Source: Candidatus Roseilinea sp. (lineage in GTDB: Bacteria; Chloroflexota; Anaerolineae; J036; Brachytrichaceae). From it: a DNA stretch of 64,000 bases. The translations under genes were made by a program, and so were the position numbers. Location: NCBI GenBank assembly GCA_026003755.1, contig BPHV01000002.1, positions 248,001 through 312,000 of the forward strand, read 5' to 3'. How positions within the stretch are numbered: the stretch's first letter is position 1; the number at the start of each line of letters is the position of its first letter. Positions 25,388 to 40,752 of the stretch are shown here, in pieces. The notes under the pieces were generated by a model. The model was not told where the DNA came from and ran no database searches. It saw only the letters and a program-made list of their open reading frames with translations.

Positions 25388-26131
25388 ATGCAACGCGACG
25401 AACCGATGATCGTCATTAAGCACCTGGTCAAGCAGTTCGGCAACCTGCGCGCGGTGGACGACGTCAGTCTGACGGTGGGGCGGGGCAGCGTGACCGTGAT
25501 CATCGGCCCCAGCGGCAGCGGCAAGAGCACCGTGCTGCGCTGCATCAACCACTTGGAGACCCCGACCAGCGGCGAGATTTGGGTGGACGGCATTCACCTC
25601 ACCCACGACGCGAAGCACATCAACGCCGTGCGGGCCGAGGTGGGCATGGTGTTCCAGCAGTTCAACCTTTTCCCGCATCTGACGGTGTTGGAAAACGTGA
25701 CGCTGGCGCAGCGCGTGGTGCGCAAGCGCAGCGAAGGCGAAGCGCGCGACATCGCGATGCAACAGCTCACCCGCGTCGGCATTCCGGAGAAAGCCAACGC
25801 TTATCCCAGTCAACTGAGCGGCGGCCAACAGCAGCGCTTGGCCATCGCGCGCGCCCTGGCCATGAATCCGAAGATCATGTTGTTCGACGAGCCAACCAGC
25901 GCGCTGGATCCGGAAATGATCAAGGAGGTGCTGGACGTGATGCTGGAGTTGGCGCGCAGCGGCATGACGATGGTCGTCGTGACCCATGAGATGGGCTTTG
26001 CGCGCAAGGCCGCCGACGAGATCGTGTTTATGGATCGCGGACGGATCGTCGAGCAGGGCCCGCCAGAAGTGTTCTTCGCCAACCCGCGCGAGGAACGCGC
26101 GCGGGCGTTCCTCAATCAGATCCTGCGCTGA
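25388..26131 (+). CDS. Amino-acid ABC transporter, ATP-binding protein
   Basis: GlnQ-type ATPase, 247 residues. Walker [11 protein letters not shown]-loop [11 protein letters not shown], signature LSGGQQQR, Walker [15 protein letters not shown] and switch His in [10 protein letters not shown] second ATG at 25379 is in frame, but GAGGAGG abuts it and is correctly spaced (9 bases) for the ATG at 25388. Closely related to the ATPase at 37513-38277, so the two systems are paralogous. Last gene of this operon, converging with herA by one base. Confidence 0.94.
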   Translation: MQRDEPMIVIKHLVKQFGNLRAVDDVSLTVGRGSVTVIIGPSGSGKSTVLRCINHLETPTSGEIWVDGIHLTHDAKHINAVRAEVGMVFQQFNLFPHLTVLENVTLAQRVVRKRSEGEARDIAMQQLTRVGIPEKANAYPSQLSGGQQQRLAIARALAMNPKIMLFDEPTSALDPEMIKEVLDVMLELARSGMTMVVVTHEMGFARKAADEIVFMDRGRIVEQGPPEVFFANPREERARAFLNQILR

Positions 26132-26132
26132 A

Positions 26133-27836
26133 TTACATCAGGCCTTCGTCCAACGAGCGGCGGCCGAGTTTCTTGCGGTTGGCCTCGGCGCGCACCTCGG
26201 CCGGCGCCTCGGCCAGCGGATCGGCAAACTGCCGGTAAATTGCCTCACCGTATTCGGTCGTGCGCACCACGACCGGCATGGGCACAGCGTGACCCATGAT
26301 CAACGCCTGCTGCTTGCTCTCCAGCGCTGCCAGCACGCTCCGCAACTGCTGTGCACCGCTCATGCCGGTGAAGACCGCCGCAATGTCGCGTTCGTCGCTC
26401 AGCGCGCAGGTGATGCGTGTGCCGATCTGGCTCATCACCTCGGCGTCAATTTGGCTGGGGCGTTGATCCACGATGAGCAGGGTCACGTTGTATTTGCGCA
26501 GCTCGCGCGCAATCGTGCCGAAGATGGTCAAGTCGGCCACGCCCGGCTGCAGGAACTTGTGCGCCTCTTCCACTGCGATGACGAGCTTCCTGGGCTCTTT
26601 GCCGCACTCGCCCTCCGCCGCTTCCTTCATCTCGACGTAGCGGCGGTGGATGCGCCGGGTGAGGAAGTTGGCGACGAAGACGTAGGCCGGCAGGTCGTTG
26701 CCGTAACGCCCGAATTCCACCACCACGCTCTCGCCGCGCGTGAGATGGTTGAGCACCCGTTCGGCGAAATCTTCGCTCACCTCGCGGCGCAGGAAGTCGA
26801 ACTTCAACAGCCGGCTGAGCTTGCGCTGCATGGCGAAGTAGGTGCCCTCGGCGATCTTGTTGCCGTCGAACAGCTCCTGCACTTTCGGCGGGATATCGTC
26901 GCTGAGCAATTGGTGCACCCAGGCATGCGCGAAGCGGCGCTTGAGCGCGTGCAATGCATTCACCTGCACGTCGCTCAGGCCGAGCACGCCGCGCAGCATC
27001 TCGATGTCTTCCGGCTCAATCTGGTCGTAGCCGATGTGCAAGGCGAACTCCGGCCGCGAGCCGCGCACGCTGGACGACGCCTCGTCCAGCGTAACGATGA
27101 TGACCTTATGGCAGATGGCGTCGAGCCGTTTTAGCCCCTTCAACTGACGTCCGCCGTCGCCTTTGAGCGTGTAGCCATAGTCGTTGTGCATGTCGAAGAT
27201 CAACACGCTGGCCAGGTCGCGCCGGATGATGTTGGCGAGCAACGGCAGGGTGAGGAAGGTCTTCCCCGTGCCGCTGCGGCCGAACACGGCGCTGCTGCGC
27301 TCTACGAAGCGCTCCAGATCCAGCTTGATCTCGATGGTCTCGTCTTCAACCGAGGCGCCGATGCGATACGCGGTGCGCTCGTCGGCGGCGAAGATCTCCT
27401 GCACCTCTTCGGGCGTGGCGCGGCGGACGACGGTGAAATGCGCAGGCACGCTCTTCACCGGCTTTACTTCGCCCCGGCCTTCCTGCACCAACATCGGCTT
27501 GACGTGCAGCGTGCCATAGGCCACCGTGCCGCGGTAGATCTCCAAGCGCGGGTCGTCATCGGCCGGCGGCGATTGCGCCAGGGCAGCATCGGTCATGTCG
27601 AGCCGAATATCGGTGACCAGGCCGAAGAACTTACGATCGGTCTGACCTTTGATGATGACGTAGGAGCCGACGGCCACGCCCTCAACGATCACGTCGCCGT
27701 CCAGTTTGACGAGCACGCCGTCGTTGAGCGACCCACCAATGACTACGCCCAGGCGCGCGGGTAATTCATCGCGCTGTAGCCGCGCCCGATCGCTGGGCGC
27801 GAAGGGGTTGAGTGTCGAGAGCAGATTAGCAGTCAC
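26133..27836 (-). CDS. herA: HerA-type helicase / DNA translocase ATPase
   Basis: Hexameric HerA/FtsK-superfamily ATPase used in DNA end processing. N-terminal HAS-barrel (residues 10-80, RLGVVIGGSLNDGVLVKLDG), then Walker A FGRSGTGKT at about residues 185-193, LIFDMHNDYGY, a helical insert, Walker B LVIAVEEAHKF and LLIVDQRPSQI sensor region. GTG 27836 is chosen because GGAGG lies just upstream. Classical partner NurA is not found; instead a small HAS-barrel-like gene precedes it. Both lie under a LexA-type palindrome, suggesting a DNA-damage role. Confidence 0.85.
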   Translation of the reverse strand: MTANLLSTLNPFAPSDRARLQRDELPARLGVVIGGSLNDGVLVKLDGDVIVEGVAVGSYVIIKGQTDRKFFGLVTDIRLDMTDAALAQSPPADDDPRLEIYRGTVAYGTLHVKPMLVQEGRGEVKPVKSVPAHFTVVRRATPEEVQEIFAADERTAYRIGASVEDETIEIKLDLERFVERSSAVFGRSGTGKTFLTLPLLANIIRRDLASVLIFDMHNDYGYTLKGDGGRQLKGLKRLDAICHKVIIVTLDEASSSVRGSRPEFALHIGYDQIEPEDIEMLRGVLGLSDVQVNALHALKRRFAHAWVHQLLSDDIPPKVQELFDGNKIAEGTYFAMQRKLSRLLKFDFLRREVSEDFAERVLNHLTRGESVVVEFGRYGNDLPAYVFVANFLTRRIHRRYVEMKEAAEGECGKEPRKLVIAVEEAHKFLQPGVADLTIFGTIARELRKYNVTLLIVDQRPSQIDAEVMSQIGTRITCALSDERDIAAVFTGMSGAQQLRSVLAALESKQQALIMGHAVPMPVVVRTTEYGEAIYRQFADPLAEAPAEVRAEANRKKLGRRSLDEGLM

Positions 27837-28461
27837 CGTGCATCCTCCAAAGGATAGCGCCACCTCGCGTTATACCAACCGGCGCAACAATCCATCCAGC
27901 CGTGCGCCGTCGCCGGCCAGCAGCCGGGCCAGCTCGCAGCCACACCGGCGGAGGAAGCCGCGCGGATTCGCGATGCGTCTGGGAGGCGAGCCGCAGGCTG
28001 GCGGCCAACAGCTCGTCGCATGGCGCATCGTGCGCGTCCAGCACCAGGCGGAAGAAATCCAACTGCTGCGTGAATTGCTGCACTTCCTCCGGGGTGCAAC
28101 TGACGACCTCATCGAGCGTGAGCGGCGGCTGTGGTGGAAGGACCTGTCGAATCGCTTGGCCGGCTGCGTCGCCGTCGCGGTAGCCGACGCATAACACGCT
28201 GACCTCGATCGGCACGCGCCGGCTGCGCTGCCACTCGATCTCCTCGGGCTTCACCAGGCCATCTTCGGCGACCGACAGCATGCGCGTCACGCCGTCATCC
28301 TCAACAGCGATATCGTAGATCAGCCCGAACACCGTGGCGTTTTTGTGTTGAATACACGTCTTGACGAACGCGCCGAAGACCGGCACGTCTTCCTTCGGCA
28401 CGCGCGTGCCGAAGACGAAGGAGCGCGTGTTGGCGCGCAGGACTCTGCCGTTGACGTTCAT
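27826..28461 (-). CDS. HAS-barrel-like protein upstream of herA, possibly frameshifted near its end
   Basis: A 211-residue protein as read. Its start, MNVNGRVLRANTRSFVFGTRV, resembles the beta-barrel domain found at the N terminus of HerA. The middle (CTPEEVQQFTQQLDFFRLVLDA) is helical. Beyond about 27985 the reading becomes Pro/Arg-rich and overlaps the herA start. One base fewer in the CCC near 28006 would continue instead as FLRRCGCELARLLAGDGAR and LLRRLV, stopping at 27870, which leaves a normal gap with a ribosome-binding site before herA. I consider that the likely true end. Function unknown; probable HerA partner. Confidence 0.65.
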   Translation of the reverse strand: MNVNGRVLRANTRSFVFGTRVPKEDVPVFGAFVKTCIQHKNATVFGLIYDIAVEDDGVTRMLSVAEDGLVKPEEIEWQRSRRVPIEVSVLCVGYRDGDAAGQAIRQVLPPQPPLTLDEVVSCTPEEVQQFTQQLDFFRLVLDAHDAPCDELLAASLRLASQTHRESARLPPPVWLRAGPAAGRRRRTAGWIVAPVGITRGGAILWRMHGDC

Positions 28462-28467
28462 ATCGGG

Positions 28468-28483
28468 TCGAACAATTGTTCGA
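28468..28483. promoter_or_regulatory. Perfect 16-base palindrome matching the LexA (Cheo-type) SOS box
   Basis: TCGAACAATTGTTCGA contains CGAAC-N4-GTTCG, the consensus LexA box of Bacillus and Actinobacteria. It overlaps the predicted transcription start and adjoins the -10 box of the HAS-barrel/herA transcript. It lies 45 bases before the divergent amine-oxidase gene. No lexA gene is in the window, so identity of the regulator is inferred. Confidence 0.6.
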
Positions 28484-28489
28484 ATTATA
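28484..28489 (-). promoter_or_regulatory. Consensus -10 box TATAAT for the HAS-barrel/herA genes
   Basis: TATAAT on the minus strand, 22 bases before the ATG at 28461 and touching the LexA-type palindrome, so a bound repressor would block RNA polymerase. No clear -35. Confidence 0.5.
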
Positions 28490-28527
28490 GCCGAGCGCGG
28501 CGCACCGGCCGGAGCGAAAATACGGGC

Positions 28528-29679
28528 ATGACGGAATGCTACGACGTAATCGTGATCGGCGCCGGCGTGATGGGCAGCGCTGCCGCCTATCACCTCGCTA
28601 AAGATGGCCAGCGCACGCTGCTCATCGAGCGCTTCGAGATCGCCCACACCTTTGGCAGCTCACACGGCGAATCGCGCATCTTTCGCTTCGCCTACAACAA
28701 TCCCGACTACGCGCGGTTGGCCATGCAGAGTTACCCGCACTGGCGCGCGCTCGAAGCCGACAGCGGCGAGCCATTGTTGGAAGTCATCGGCGGCCTCGAC
28801 CTCGCGCACGAGCCGGCGCATTACCCCAACGTGGACGCCGTGGCCGACGCGCTGACTCAGGTGGGCGGGCGGTTCGAGCGCCTGGATGCTGCGCAAATCC
28901 GCGCGCGCTACCCGCAGTGGCGCCTGGGCGACGCGGCGATCGCGGTGTTCTCGCCCGACTCCGGCTTCTTGCGCGCCACGCGCTGCGTGCAGGCCATGGT
29001 CGCGCAAGCCGCCAAACACGGCGCAACGGTGCGCGAGCGCGAGGCGGTCAACCGGATCGTCCCCGGGCGGCCGGTCGAAGTCGTCACCGACGCCGGCCGT
29101 TATCGCGCCGACAAGTTGATCATCACGGGCGGCGCCTGGATCAACGAATTGATCCGATACGTCGGCCTGCAGTTGCCGGTGCGCATCGAGCAAGAGCAGG
29201 TGACGTATTTCGCGCCGCTGCGCGACGCCGAGCGCTTTCAGCGTGGCCGCTTCCCGATCTTCATCCACTGGCGCAGCCCGATCCCTGCTTACGGCTTCCC
29301 GATGATTGATAAGCCGGGGATCAAAGTCGGCTTTCACCACGAGGGATATTTGATTGACCCCAACGGGCCGCGCGTGCCGCGCGATGAAACTACCCGGCGG
29401 GTGCTCGACTACGTCCGCGCGCATCTGCCCGATGCGGCCGGCGCGCCGTTCGAGCCGACGGCCTGCCTCTACACCACGACGCCCGACGAGGACTTTGTGA
29501 TTGACTTTGCGCCGGACTTTGACAACATCGTGATCTGCTCGGCGTGCAGCGGCCATGGCTTCAAGTTCGGCGCCGGCATCGGCCGCGCGCTGGCCGACTT
29601 GGTGGAACACGGCGCCACCGAGATGAACATCGGCCATGTGCGGCTGCGCCCATTCGCTATGGGATCCCCCGCTCAATGA
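28528..29679 (+). CDS. Monomeric sarcosine oxidase / N-methyltryptophan oxidase family protein
   Basis: FAD-dependent amine oxidase of 383 residues. N-terminal dinucleotide fold GAGVMGSAAAYHLA, then SSHGESRIFRFAY (flavin-contacting loop), DSGFLRATRC, and the C-terminal ACLYTTTPDEDFVID with the cysteine that covalently binds FAD in MSOX, followed by CSGHGFKF. Catalyses oxidative demethylation of N-methyl amino acids in characterised members. Its 3' end overlaps the convergent DinB gene by 23 bases. Neighbours do not fix the substrate. Confidence 0.88.
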   Translation: MTECYDVIVIGAGVMGSAAAYHLAKDGQRTLLIERFEIAHTFGSSHGESRIFRFAYNNPDYARLAMQSYPHWRALEADSGEPLLEVIGGLDLAHEPAHYPNVDAVADALTQVGGRFERLDAAQIRARYPQWRLGDAAIAVFSPDSGFLRATRCVQAMVAQAAKHGATVREREAVNRIVPGRPVEVVTDAGRYRADKLIITGGAWINELIRYVGLQLPVRIEQEQVTYFAPLRDAERFQRGRFPIFIHWRSPIPAYGFPMIDKPGIKVGFHHEGYLIDPNGPRVPRDETTRRVLDYVRAHLPDAAGAPFEPTACLYTTTPDEDFVIDFAPDFDNIVICSACSGHGFKFGAGIGRALADLVEHGATEMNIGHVRLRPFAMGSPAQ

Positions 29680-30169
29680 GGTAGTAGATCAGGTCAATGT
29701 TGCCCGGCGAGTGGCCGAAATTGGTCAGGATTGCGGCGGCTTCGCTGCGGTGTTGCATGCCGTGAAAGACCATGTGCGTCAGGCAATGCTCCACGGTGTG
29801 TTGTCGCGTCTGTGGATTGACGATCGTCGTGTACGTCACGACGCGCGCGAGGTCGTCGTCGTTCAGGCCGGCGGCGTATTCGCGCATGCGCTGTTCTTCC
29901 GTTTGCCAGCGGGTGAGCAGCGCTGACAGGTTGGGGAACTCAACCGGCTTCAGCGCCGCAGCGGGGGAAATGCCATGCTGCAGCCGCATGCGCCAGGCCC
30001 ATTCGGAATTCAAGATGTGAACGAGCGTGCCGTGCAAACTGCCGGCGCTGAAGCCAGGCGGTTGAGGCGCAACCAACTGCTCGCCGCTCAACTGAGCCGC
30101 TCGGTCGAGGATGCGCCGGTTGGCCCAGTAGTTGTAATCGAGCAATAGCGCGAGGTCTTTTGTGTTCAT
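29657..30169 (-). CDS. DinB family metal-binding four-helix protein
   Basis: A 170-residue DinB/DfsB-type four-helix bundle. Metal-ligand histidines are seen in LHGTLVHILNSEWAW (helix 2) and in the HTVEHCLTHMVFHGMQHRSE segment (helix 4, His-x3-His spacing). N-terminal LLLDYNYWANRRILD is typical. Family members include bacillithiol- or mycothiol-linked transferases and damage-inducible proteins of unknown function. The ATG at 30169 gives the canonical start. Converges with the amine-oxidase gene and diverges from metH. Confidence 0.85.
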   Translation of the reverse strand: MNTKDLALLLDYNYWANRRILDRAAQLSGEQLVAPQPPGFSAGSLHGTLVHILNSEWAWRMRLQHGISPAAALKPVEFPNLSALLTRWQTEEQRMREYAAGLNDDDLARVVTYTTIVNPQTRQHTVEHCLTHMVFHGMQHRSEAAAILTNFGHSPGNIDLIYYLIERGIP

Positions 30170-30260
30170 GCCGCTAACTCTATCACTCGTCTGAACGCGC
30201 ACAACGCCTTTGCCAACGCCCCGGCGGGCAGATCGCCCAGCGCTGCGCCCCGGATGCCGA

Positions 30261-30266
30261 TAGAAT
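30261..30266 (+). promoter_or_regulatory. -10 box TAGAAT six bases before metH
   Basis: TAGAAT, six bases, then ATG at 30273. Spacing places the transcription start on the start codon. No Shine-Dalgarno and no room for a riboswitch. Confidence 0.45.
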
Positions 30267-30272
30267 GCGCTC

Positions 30273-34178
<3,906 letters not shown>

Positions 34179-34229
34179 ACCGGCAAAGCGCAGCGAAGGC
34201 CGCAGCTCGCAGCGTTGAGGCGGGCTGGC

Positions 34230-35399
34230 TCAGATGCGCCGGCCCGAACCCAATAATCGGGCGTGCTCGGCAAGGGCAAACCGGTCGGTCATGCCCGCGA
34301 TGTAATCGCACACGGCCCGGCTGAGCGACAGACGCTCCATCTGCCGGCGCGCGCTCTCGGGCATGATGTGCGGCTCCCTCGTGTATGCCTGGAAGAGGTC
34401 GTTGACGATGTGCTCCGCTTGCCTGGCCATGCGCACGACATGCGGGTGGGCGTACACGCGCTCGTTTAGAAAGCGCTTCAGCTCTTGGTTCATCCGCTCC
34501 GCCTCGTCCGGGTAGGCCACCAGCAGCGTCGGCCAACGACGCACGTCATCCACGCCGGCCTGTGAGCCGCGCTGCGCCAGCAACGCCTCGATGCGGCGCG
34601 CACTTTCCACCAGCAGCTCGGTCGCGACGAGGTCAATCAACCTGCGGATGATGCGATGGCGCTTGACGTCGGTGAAGGCAGCCTCGTCGTCCACCTGCGC
34701 TGCTTCGCTGGCGCGTTGCCACCAGGCCAGCGCCTTCACGTCGGCCTCGCCGACCAGTCCGGCGCGCAGCGCGTCGTCCAGGTCGTGCGCGTTGTAGGCC
34801 AGCTCGTCCACCACGGCGGCGATCTGCGCTTCGAGCGTGCCGTGCAGTTCCGGCCAGTAGTCCGGCGGCGCCTCGATGGGCAAGACATCTGCATTGTGTT
34901 TGAGGATGCCTTCGCGAAATTCATGCGTGAGGTTCAGGCCGGGGAAATCGGGATAGCGGCGCTCCAGCTCGGTGATGATGCGGAAACTTTGCCGGTTGTG
35001 GTCAAACCCACCTTCCGAAGCCATCAGCGCATTCAACGCGCGCTCGCCGGAATGGCCGAAGGGGGGATGGCCCAGATCGTGCGCCAGACAAATGCCCTCC
35101 ACCAGGTCTTCGTTCGCGCCGAGCGCGCGCGCGATGGTGCGGCCGATCTGCGCCACTTCCAACGTGTGCGTGATGCGGGTGCGGTAGTAATCGCCTTCGG
35201 TCGTCACGAAGACCTGCGTCTTGCCCTGCAGTCGGCGGAACGCGGTGGTGTGCAGAACGCGTTCGCGATCGCGCTGAAACGCCGTGCGGTATGCCGCTTC
35301 CGGCTCAGGGTGTTGTCGCCCGCGCGATGCCGCGCTTTTCATCGCATACGGTGCGAGCGTCAACGCCTCGATCCGTTCGAGTTCTTCGCGCGTGCGCAT
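34230..35399 (-). CDS. dgt: Deoxyguanosinetriphosphate triphosphohydrolase-like protein
   Basis: HD-domain dNTP triphosphohydrolase, 389 residues. Canonical start MRTREELERIEALTLAPYA and SRGRQHPEPEAAYRTAFQRD; metal site in RITHTLEVAQIGRTIARAL and EGICLAHDLGHPPFGHSGE (H...HD...D), plus DELAYNAHDLDDALRAG. The start codon lies only 5 bases beyond the T tract of the dnaK terminator and has no Shine-Dalgarno, so its own expression signal is unclear. Confidence 0.92.
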   Translation of the reverse strand: MRTREELERIEALTLAPYAMKSAASRGRQHPEPEAAYRTAFQRDRERVLHTTAFRRLQGKTQVFVTTEGDYYRTRITHTLEVAQIGRTIARALGANEDLVEGICLAHDLGHPPFGHSGERALNALMASEGGFDHNRQSFRIITELERRYPDFPGLNLTHEFREGILKHNADVLPIEAPPDYWPELHGTLEAQIAAVVDELAYNAHDLDDALRAGLVGEADVKALAWWQRASEAAQVDDEAAFTDVKRHRIIRRLIDLVATELLVESARRIEALLAQRGSQAGVDDVRRWPTLLVAYPDEAERMNQELKRFLNERVYAHPHVVRMARQAEHIVNDLFQAYTREPHIMPESARRQMERLSLSRAVCDYIAGMTDRFALAEHARLLGSGRRI

Positions 35400-35403
35400 G
35401 GGG

Positions 35404-35446
35404 ATAAAAACAAAAACCCTCGCAGGTCGCGCGACCTGCGAGGGTT
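35404..35446 (-). terminator. Rho-independent terminator after dnaK
   Basis: A perfect palindrome at 35415-35446 folds into a long GC-rich hairpin (half-site AACCCTCGCAGGTCGC), followed on the minus strand by TTTTTGTTTTTA. It starts 8 bases after the dnaK stop and ends 5 bases before the dgt start codon. Confidence 0.93.
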
Positions 35447-35454
35447 GCAGTGGC

Positions 35455-37341
<1,887 letters not shown>

Positions 37342-37512
37342 CTTGTCTTCCTCCACATTTTTACTGCACACGACGATTCCGTCGAAAGTTGCTCCGCCTA
37401 AGACGCCCTCAACCTTACGGCCAGGTCGTTAGAGGTATAACGGCGTTGCGTTAGTGTTGTGTTAGCAACCAGGGGACGGCTCGGAGGGCGGCTCGCGGCC
37501 CGCCGCCACCGC

Positions 37513-38277
<765 letters not shown>

Positions 38278-38344
38278 GGAGAGCGATCGGTTCTAAATCA
38301 TCTGGCGTCGCATATCTGAAGCTGCGCAGGATGTGAACGCCGGG

Positions 38345-39553
38345 TCACCTTGCAGCGTTCAACCGCGCTTCCAGGCGCTGGCTGAAGGCGGACATCAAAT
38401 AGCAGAACACGCCGTAGACCAGCGCGACGAACAGATACACCTCGGCTTGCAGCCCCAGGAAGTCCGGCTGGGCAAGCACAGCCTTGGCGATGCCCATCAA
38501 GTCGAGCAGGCCGACGATGACCACGAGCGAGGTGTCCTTGAATAGGGCGATGAACTGGCCGACCAGGATCGGGATGACCGCCCTGAGCGCCTGGGGCAGG
38601 ATGATGAGCAGCATCATCTTCCAGGTGTTCAGGCCCAGCGCGCGCGCCGCTTCATACTGCCCGCGGGGGATGGCTTGCAGGCCGCCGCGCACATTCTCGG
38701 CCAGGTAGGCCGCGCTGAACAAGACGATGCCGGCCATCGCCCGCACCACGCGGTCAATGGTCACGCCGGGCAAGAAGAGCGGCAGCATGAGCTGGGCCAT
38801 GAATAACACGGTAATAAGCGGCACGCCGCGAATGACCTCGATGTAGATCACGCAGAGCGCGCGCACGATGGGCAGGCTGGACTGTCGGCCCAGCGCGAGC
38901 GCCACCCCCAGCGGAAAGGAGAATACGATGCCCACCACGGTGAGCAGCAGGGTGAGCAGCAAGCCGCCCCATAAATTCGTGGTCACCAAGGACAACGGCC
39001 CGTCCGCGCCGCCGAGGCCGCTGATCAGCAGGATGACGAGCGGGAAGTAGATCACCCAGCCGAGGATGCTGATGCGCTGCAGTTGCGCGCTGCGCCAGCG
39101 GCTGAGCACGAAGCCGATTGCGCCGGCGACGCCCACGATAAGCAGCGCGGCGCGCGCTTCGCCCTGCGCGAGGATGGCCAGGAGAAACGGCAGCGCGCCA
39201 AACGTGATCGCGCCGGCGCGCTGGTTGCGCCCCCAGATACCCCACGAAAGCCCAATCAGCAGGGCCAGCAACACCACACAGGCCCAAGCGCGCCAGGTGG
39301 CGGCTGCTGGGTATTGCCCGACCATGAACAGTCGCAGGTTGGCTGTGATCACCTCCCAGCGCGCCTGCGTCAACGCCCACTCCAGCGCGCTGCGCAGCAG
39401 CAAGATGACGACGACGCCAAAGATCACCGTCAACAGTGCGTTGTACCAGGTGCTGAATAGGTTCTTGTGCAGCCAGCCCAGCACCGTATAGCGCTCGGTG
39501 GGCGGCGGCAGCGCCTCGGCGCGCGAAGGGAGCGAAGTTGTGGTCGTGCTCAT
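38345..39553 (-). CDS. General amino-acid ABC transporter, permease (AapM-like)
   Basis: Large permease of 402 residues, as typical for the AapQM/BztBC family with extra N-terminal helices. N-terminal YTVLGWLHKNLFSTWYNALLT matches the AapM start. The permease core includes WGGLLLTLLLTVVGIVFSFPLG, YIEVIRGVPLITVLFMA, and the EAA loop EAARALGLNTWKMMLLIILPQALR. ATG 39553 begins 2 bases after the upstream permease stop, indicating translational coupling. The frame is open far upstream, but that stretch is the shadow of the neighbouring gene. Confidence 0.9.
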   Translation of the reverse strand: MSTTTTSLPSRAEALPPPTERYTVLGWLHKNLFSTWYNALLTVIFGVVVILLLRSALEWALTQARWEVITANLRLFMVGQYPAAATWRAWACVVLLALLIGLSWGIWGRNQRAGAITFGALPFLLAILAQGEARAALLIVGVAGAIGFVLSRWRSAQLQRISILGWVIYFPLVILLISGLGGADGPLSLVTTNLWGGLLLTLLLTVVGIVFSFPLGVALALGRQSSLPIVRALCVIYIEVIRGVPLITVLFMAQLMLPLFLPGVTIDRVVRAMAGIVLFSAAYLAENVRGGLQAIPRGQYEAARALGLNTWKMMLLIILPQALRAVIPILVGQFIALFKDTSLVVIVGLLDLMGIAKAVLAQPDFLGLQAEVYLFVALVYGVFCYLMSAFSQRLEARLNAAR

Positions 39554-39555
39554 CT

Positions 39556-40752
39556 TCACCGCTCCACCAACCGCACGCGGCGGTTGTACCAGTTCATCAA
39601 TAACGAAGTGAGCAGGCTGACCGACAAATATACGCCCATGACGACAGCGATCATCTCTACGGCCCGCCCCGTCTGGTTGATGATGGTGCCCGATACGGCA
39701 AACAGATCCGGATAGCCAATCGCCACCGCCAGCGAGGAGTTCTTGGTCAGGTTCAGATACTGGCTGGTGAGCGGGGGGATGATGACCCGCAACGCCTGAG
39801 GGAACACCACCAACTGCAAAGTGCGCCGGCCGTTCAGCCCCAACGCGCGCGCTGCCTCTACCTGCCCCTTTGGCACCGATTGGATGCCGGCACGCACGAC
39901 TTCGCCGATGAAGGCCGCAGTGTAGATCACCAGGCCGATCAGCAGCGCCATAAACTCCGGCGTCAACACCAGACCGCCGCGAAAGTTGAACGCGGCGATC
40001 TGCGGTGTGGTGATCGTGAGCGGCGGCTGCGGCAGGACGAGCCACCCGACTGCGGCCATGGTTGCAAACGTGCCCAGCGCTGGCAACGCGATCGGCTTGG
40101 GCCGACCACTGCGCTCCTGCCACAGGCGCAGCCCGGTTGCGACCAAGACCGCCGAGCCTACGGCAGCGATGATGATGTAGAGGTAGATCGGCCAGGTCTC
40201 TGTCGGCTCGCCCCAGGGCATGGCCACGCCGCGATTGCTCAGGTAGATCGGCCCCAAGCGGATGGCTTGTCGCGCGCGCGGCAATTTGAGGAAGAAGGCC
40301 GTGTAAATGAAGATGAGCAATACCAGCAACGGCACGTTGCGCATCAGCTCGATGAACAACCAAGCCAGCCGGTTGACCAGCCAATTGCCGGAGAGCCGGG
40401 CGATGCCGACGATGACGCCGAGCACCGTCGCCAGGATGATGCCCAGCACGCTGACGAGCAGCGTGTTGAGCAAACCGACGAGCAAGGCGCGGGCGAACGT
40501 GTCGGTGTTGGTGTAGCGGATGAGCGATTCGCCGATGTCGAAGCCGGCGGCGTTGTCGAGGAAACCGAAGCCCAGGGCGATGCCCTGGCGCTGCAGCGAG
40601 GCGGCCATGTTTTGCACCAGGACGAAGGCCAGGCCGGCGACGATGGCCAGGACGAAGAGCTGCGCGGCGAGCTGGACGAAGCGATCGTCGCGCCAAAACG
40701 CGCGGCTCATCCGGGGCGGCGAATCGGGAGGTGGAAGCGGAACATTCGCCAT
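39556..40752 (-). CDS. General amino-acid ABC transporter, permease (AapQ-like)
   Basis: First permease of the pair, 398 residues. It has the AapQ/BztB layout: GIALGFGFLDNAAGFDIGESLI, LLVGLLNTLLVSVLGIILATVLG, FIELMRNVPLLVLLIFIYT, a periplasmic/hydrophobic insert of about 100 residues, and EAARALGLNGRRTLQLVVFPQALRVIIPPLTSQYLNLTKNSSL-type C-terminal core. The expected substrate-binding gene (aapJ/bztA) is absent upstream: 40753-40999 holds no credible gene. The system may borrow a binding protein encoded elsewhere. Confidence 0.9.
   Translation of the reverse strand: MANVPLPPPDSPPRMSRAFWRDDRFVQLAAQLFVLAIVAGLAFVLVQNMAASLQRQGIALGFGFLDNAAGFDIGESLIRYTNTDTFARALLVGLLNTLLVSVLGIILATVLGVIVGIARLSGNWLVNRLAWLFIELMRNVPLLVLLIFIYTAFFLKLPRARQAIRLGPIYLSNRGVAMPWGEPTETWPIYLYIIIAAVGSAVLVATGLRLWQERSGRPKPIALPALGTFATMAAVGWLVLPQPPLTITTPQIAAFNFRGGLVLTPEFMALLIGLVIYTAAFIGEVVRAGIQSVPKGQVEAARALGLNGRRTLQLVVFPQALRVIIPPLTSQYLNLTKNSSLAVAIGYPDLFAVSGTIINQTGRAVEMIAVVMGVYLSVSLLTSLLMNWYNRRVRLVER

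Noticed and set aside
30170-30272. Cobalamin or SAM riboswitch before metH
   Set aside because: The gap is only 103 bases, the -10 box sits at leaderless distance, and no conserved riboswitch core is seen.
37342-37512. CIRCE element upstream of dnaK
   Set aside because: No TTAGCACTC-N9-GAGTGCTAA or close variant is present in the gap.
39554-40696. Upstream extension of the AapM-like permease frame
   Set aside because: The extra ~380 residues are Arg/His/Gly/Pro-rich out-of-frame reading of the AapQ-like gene; the real start is 39553.
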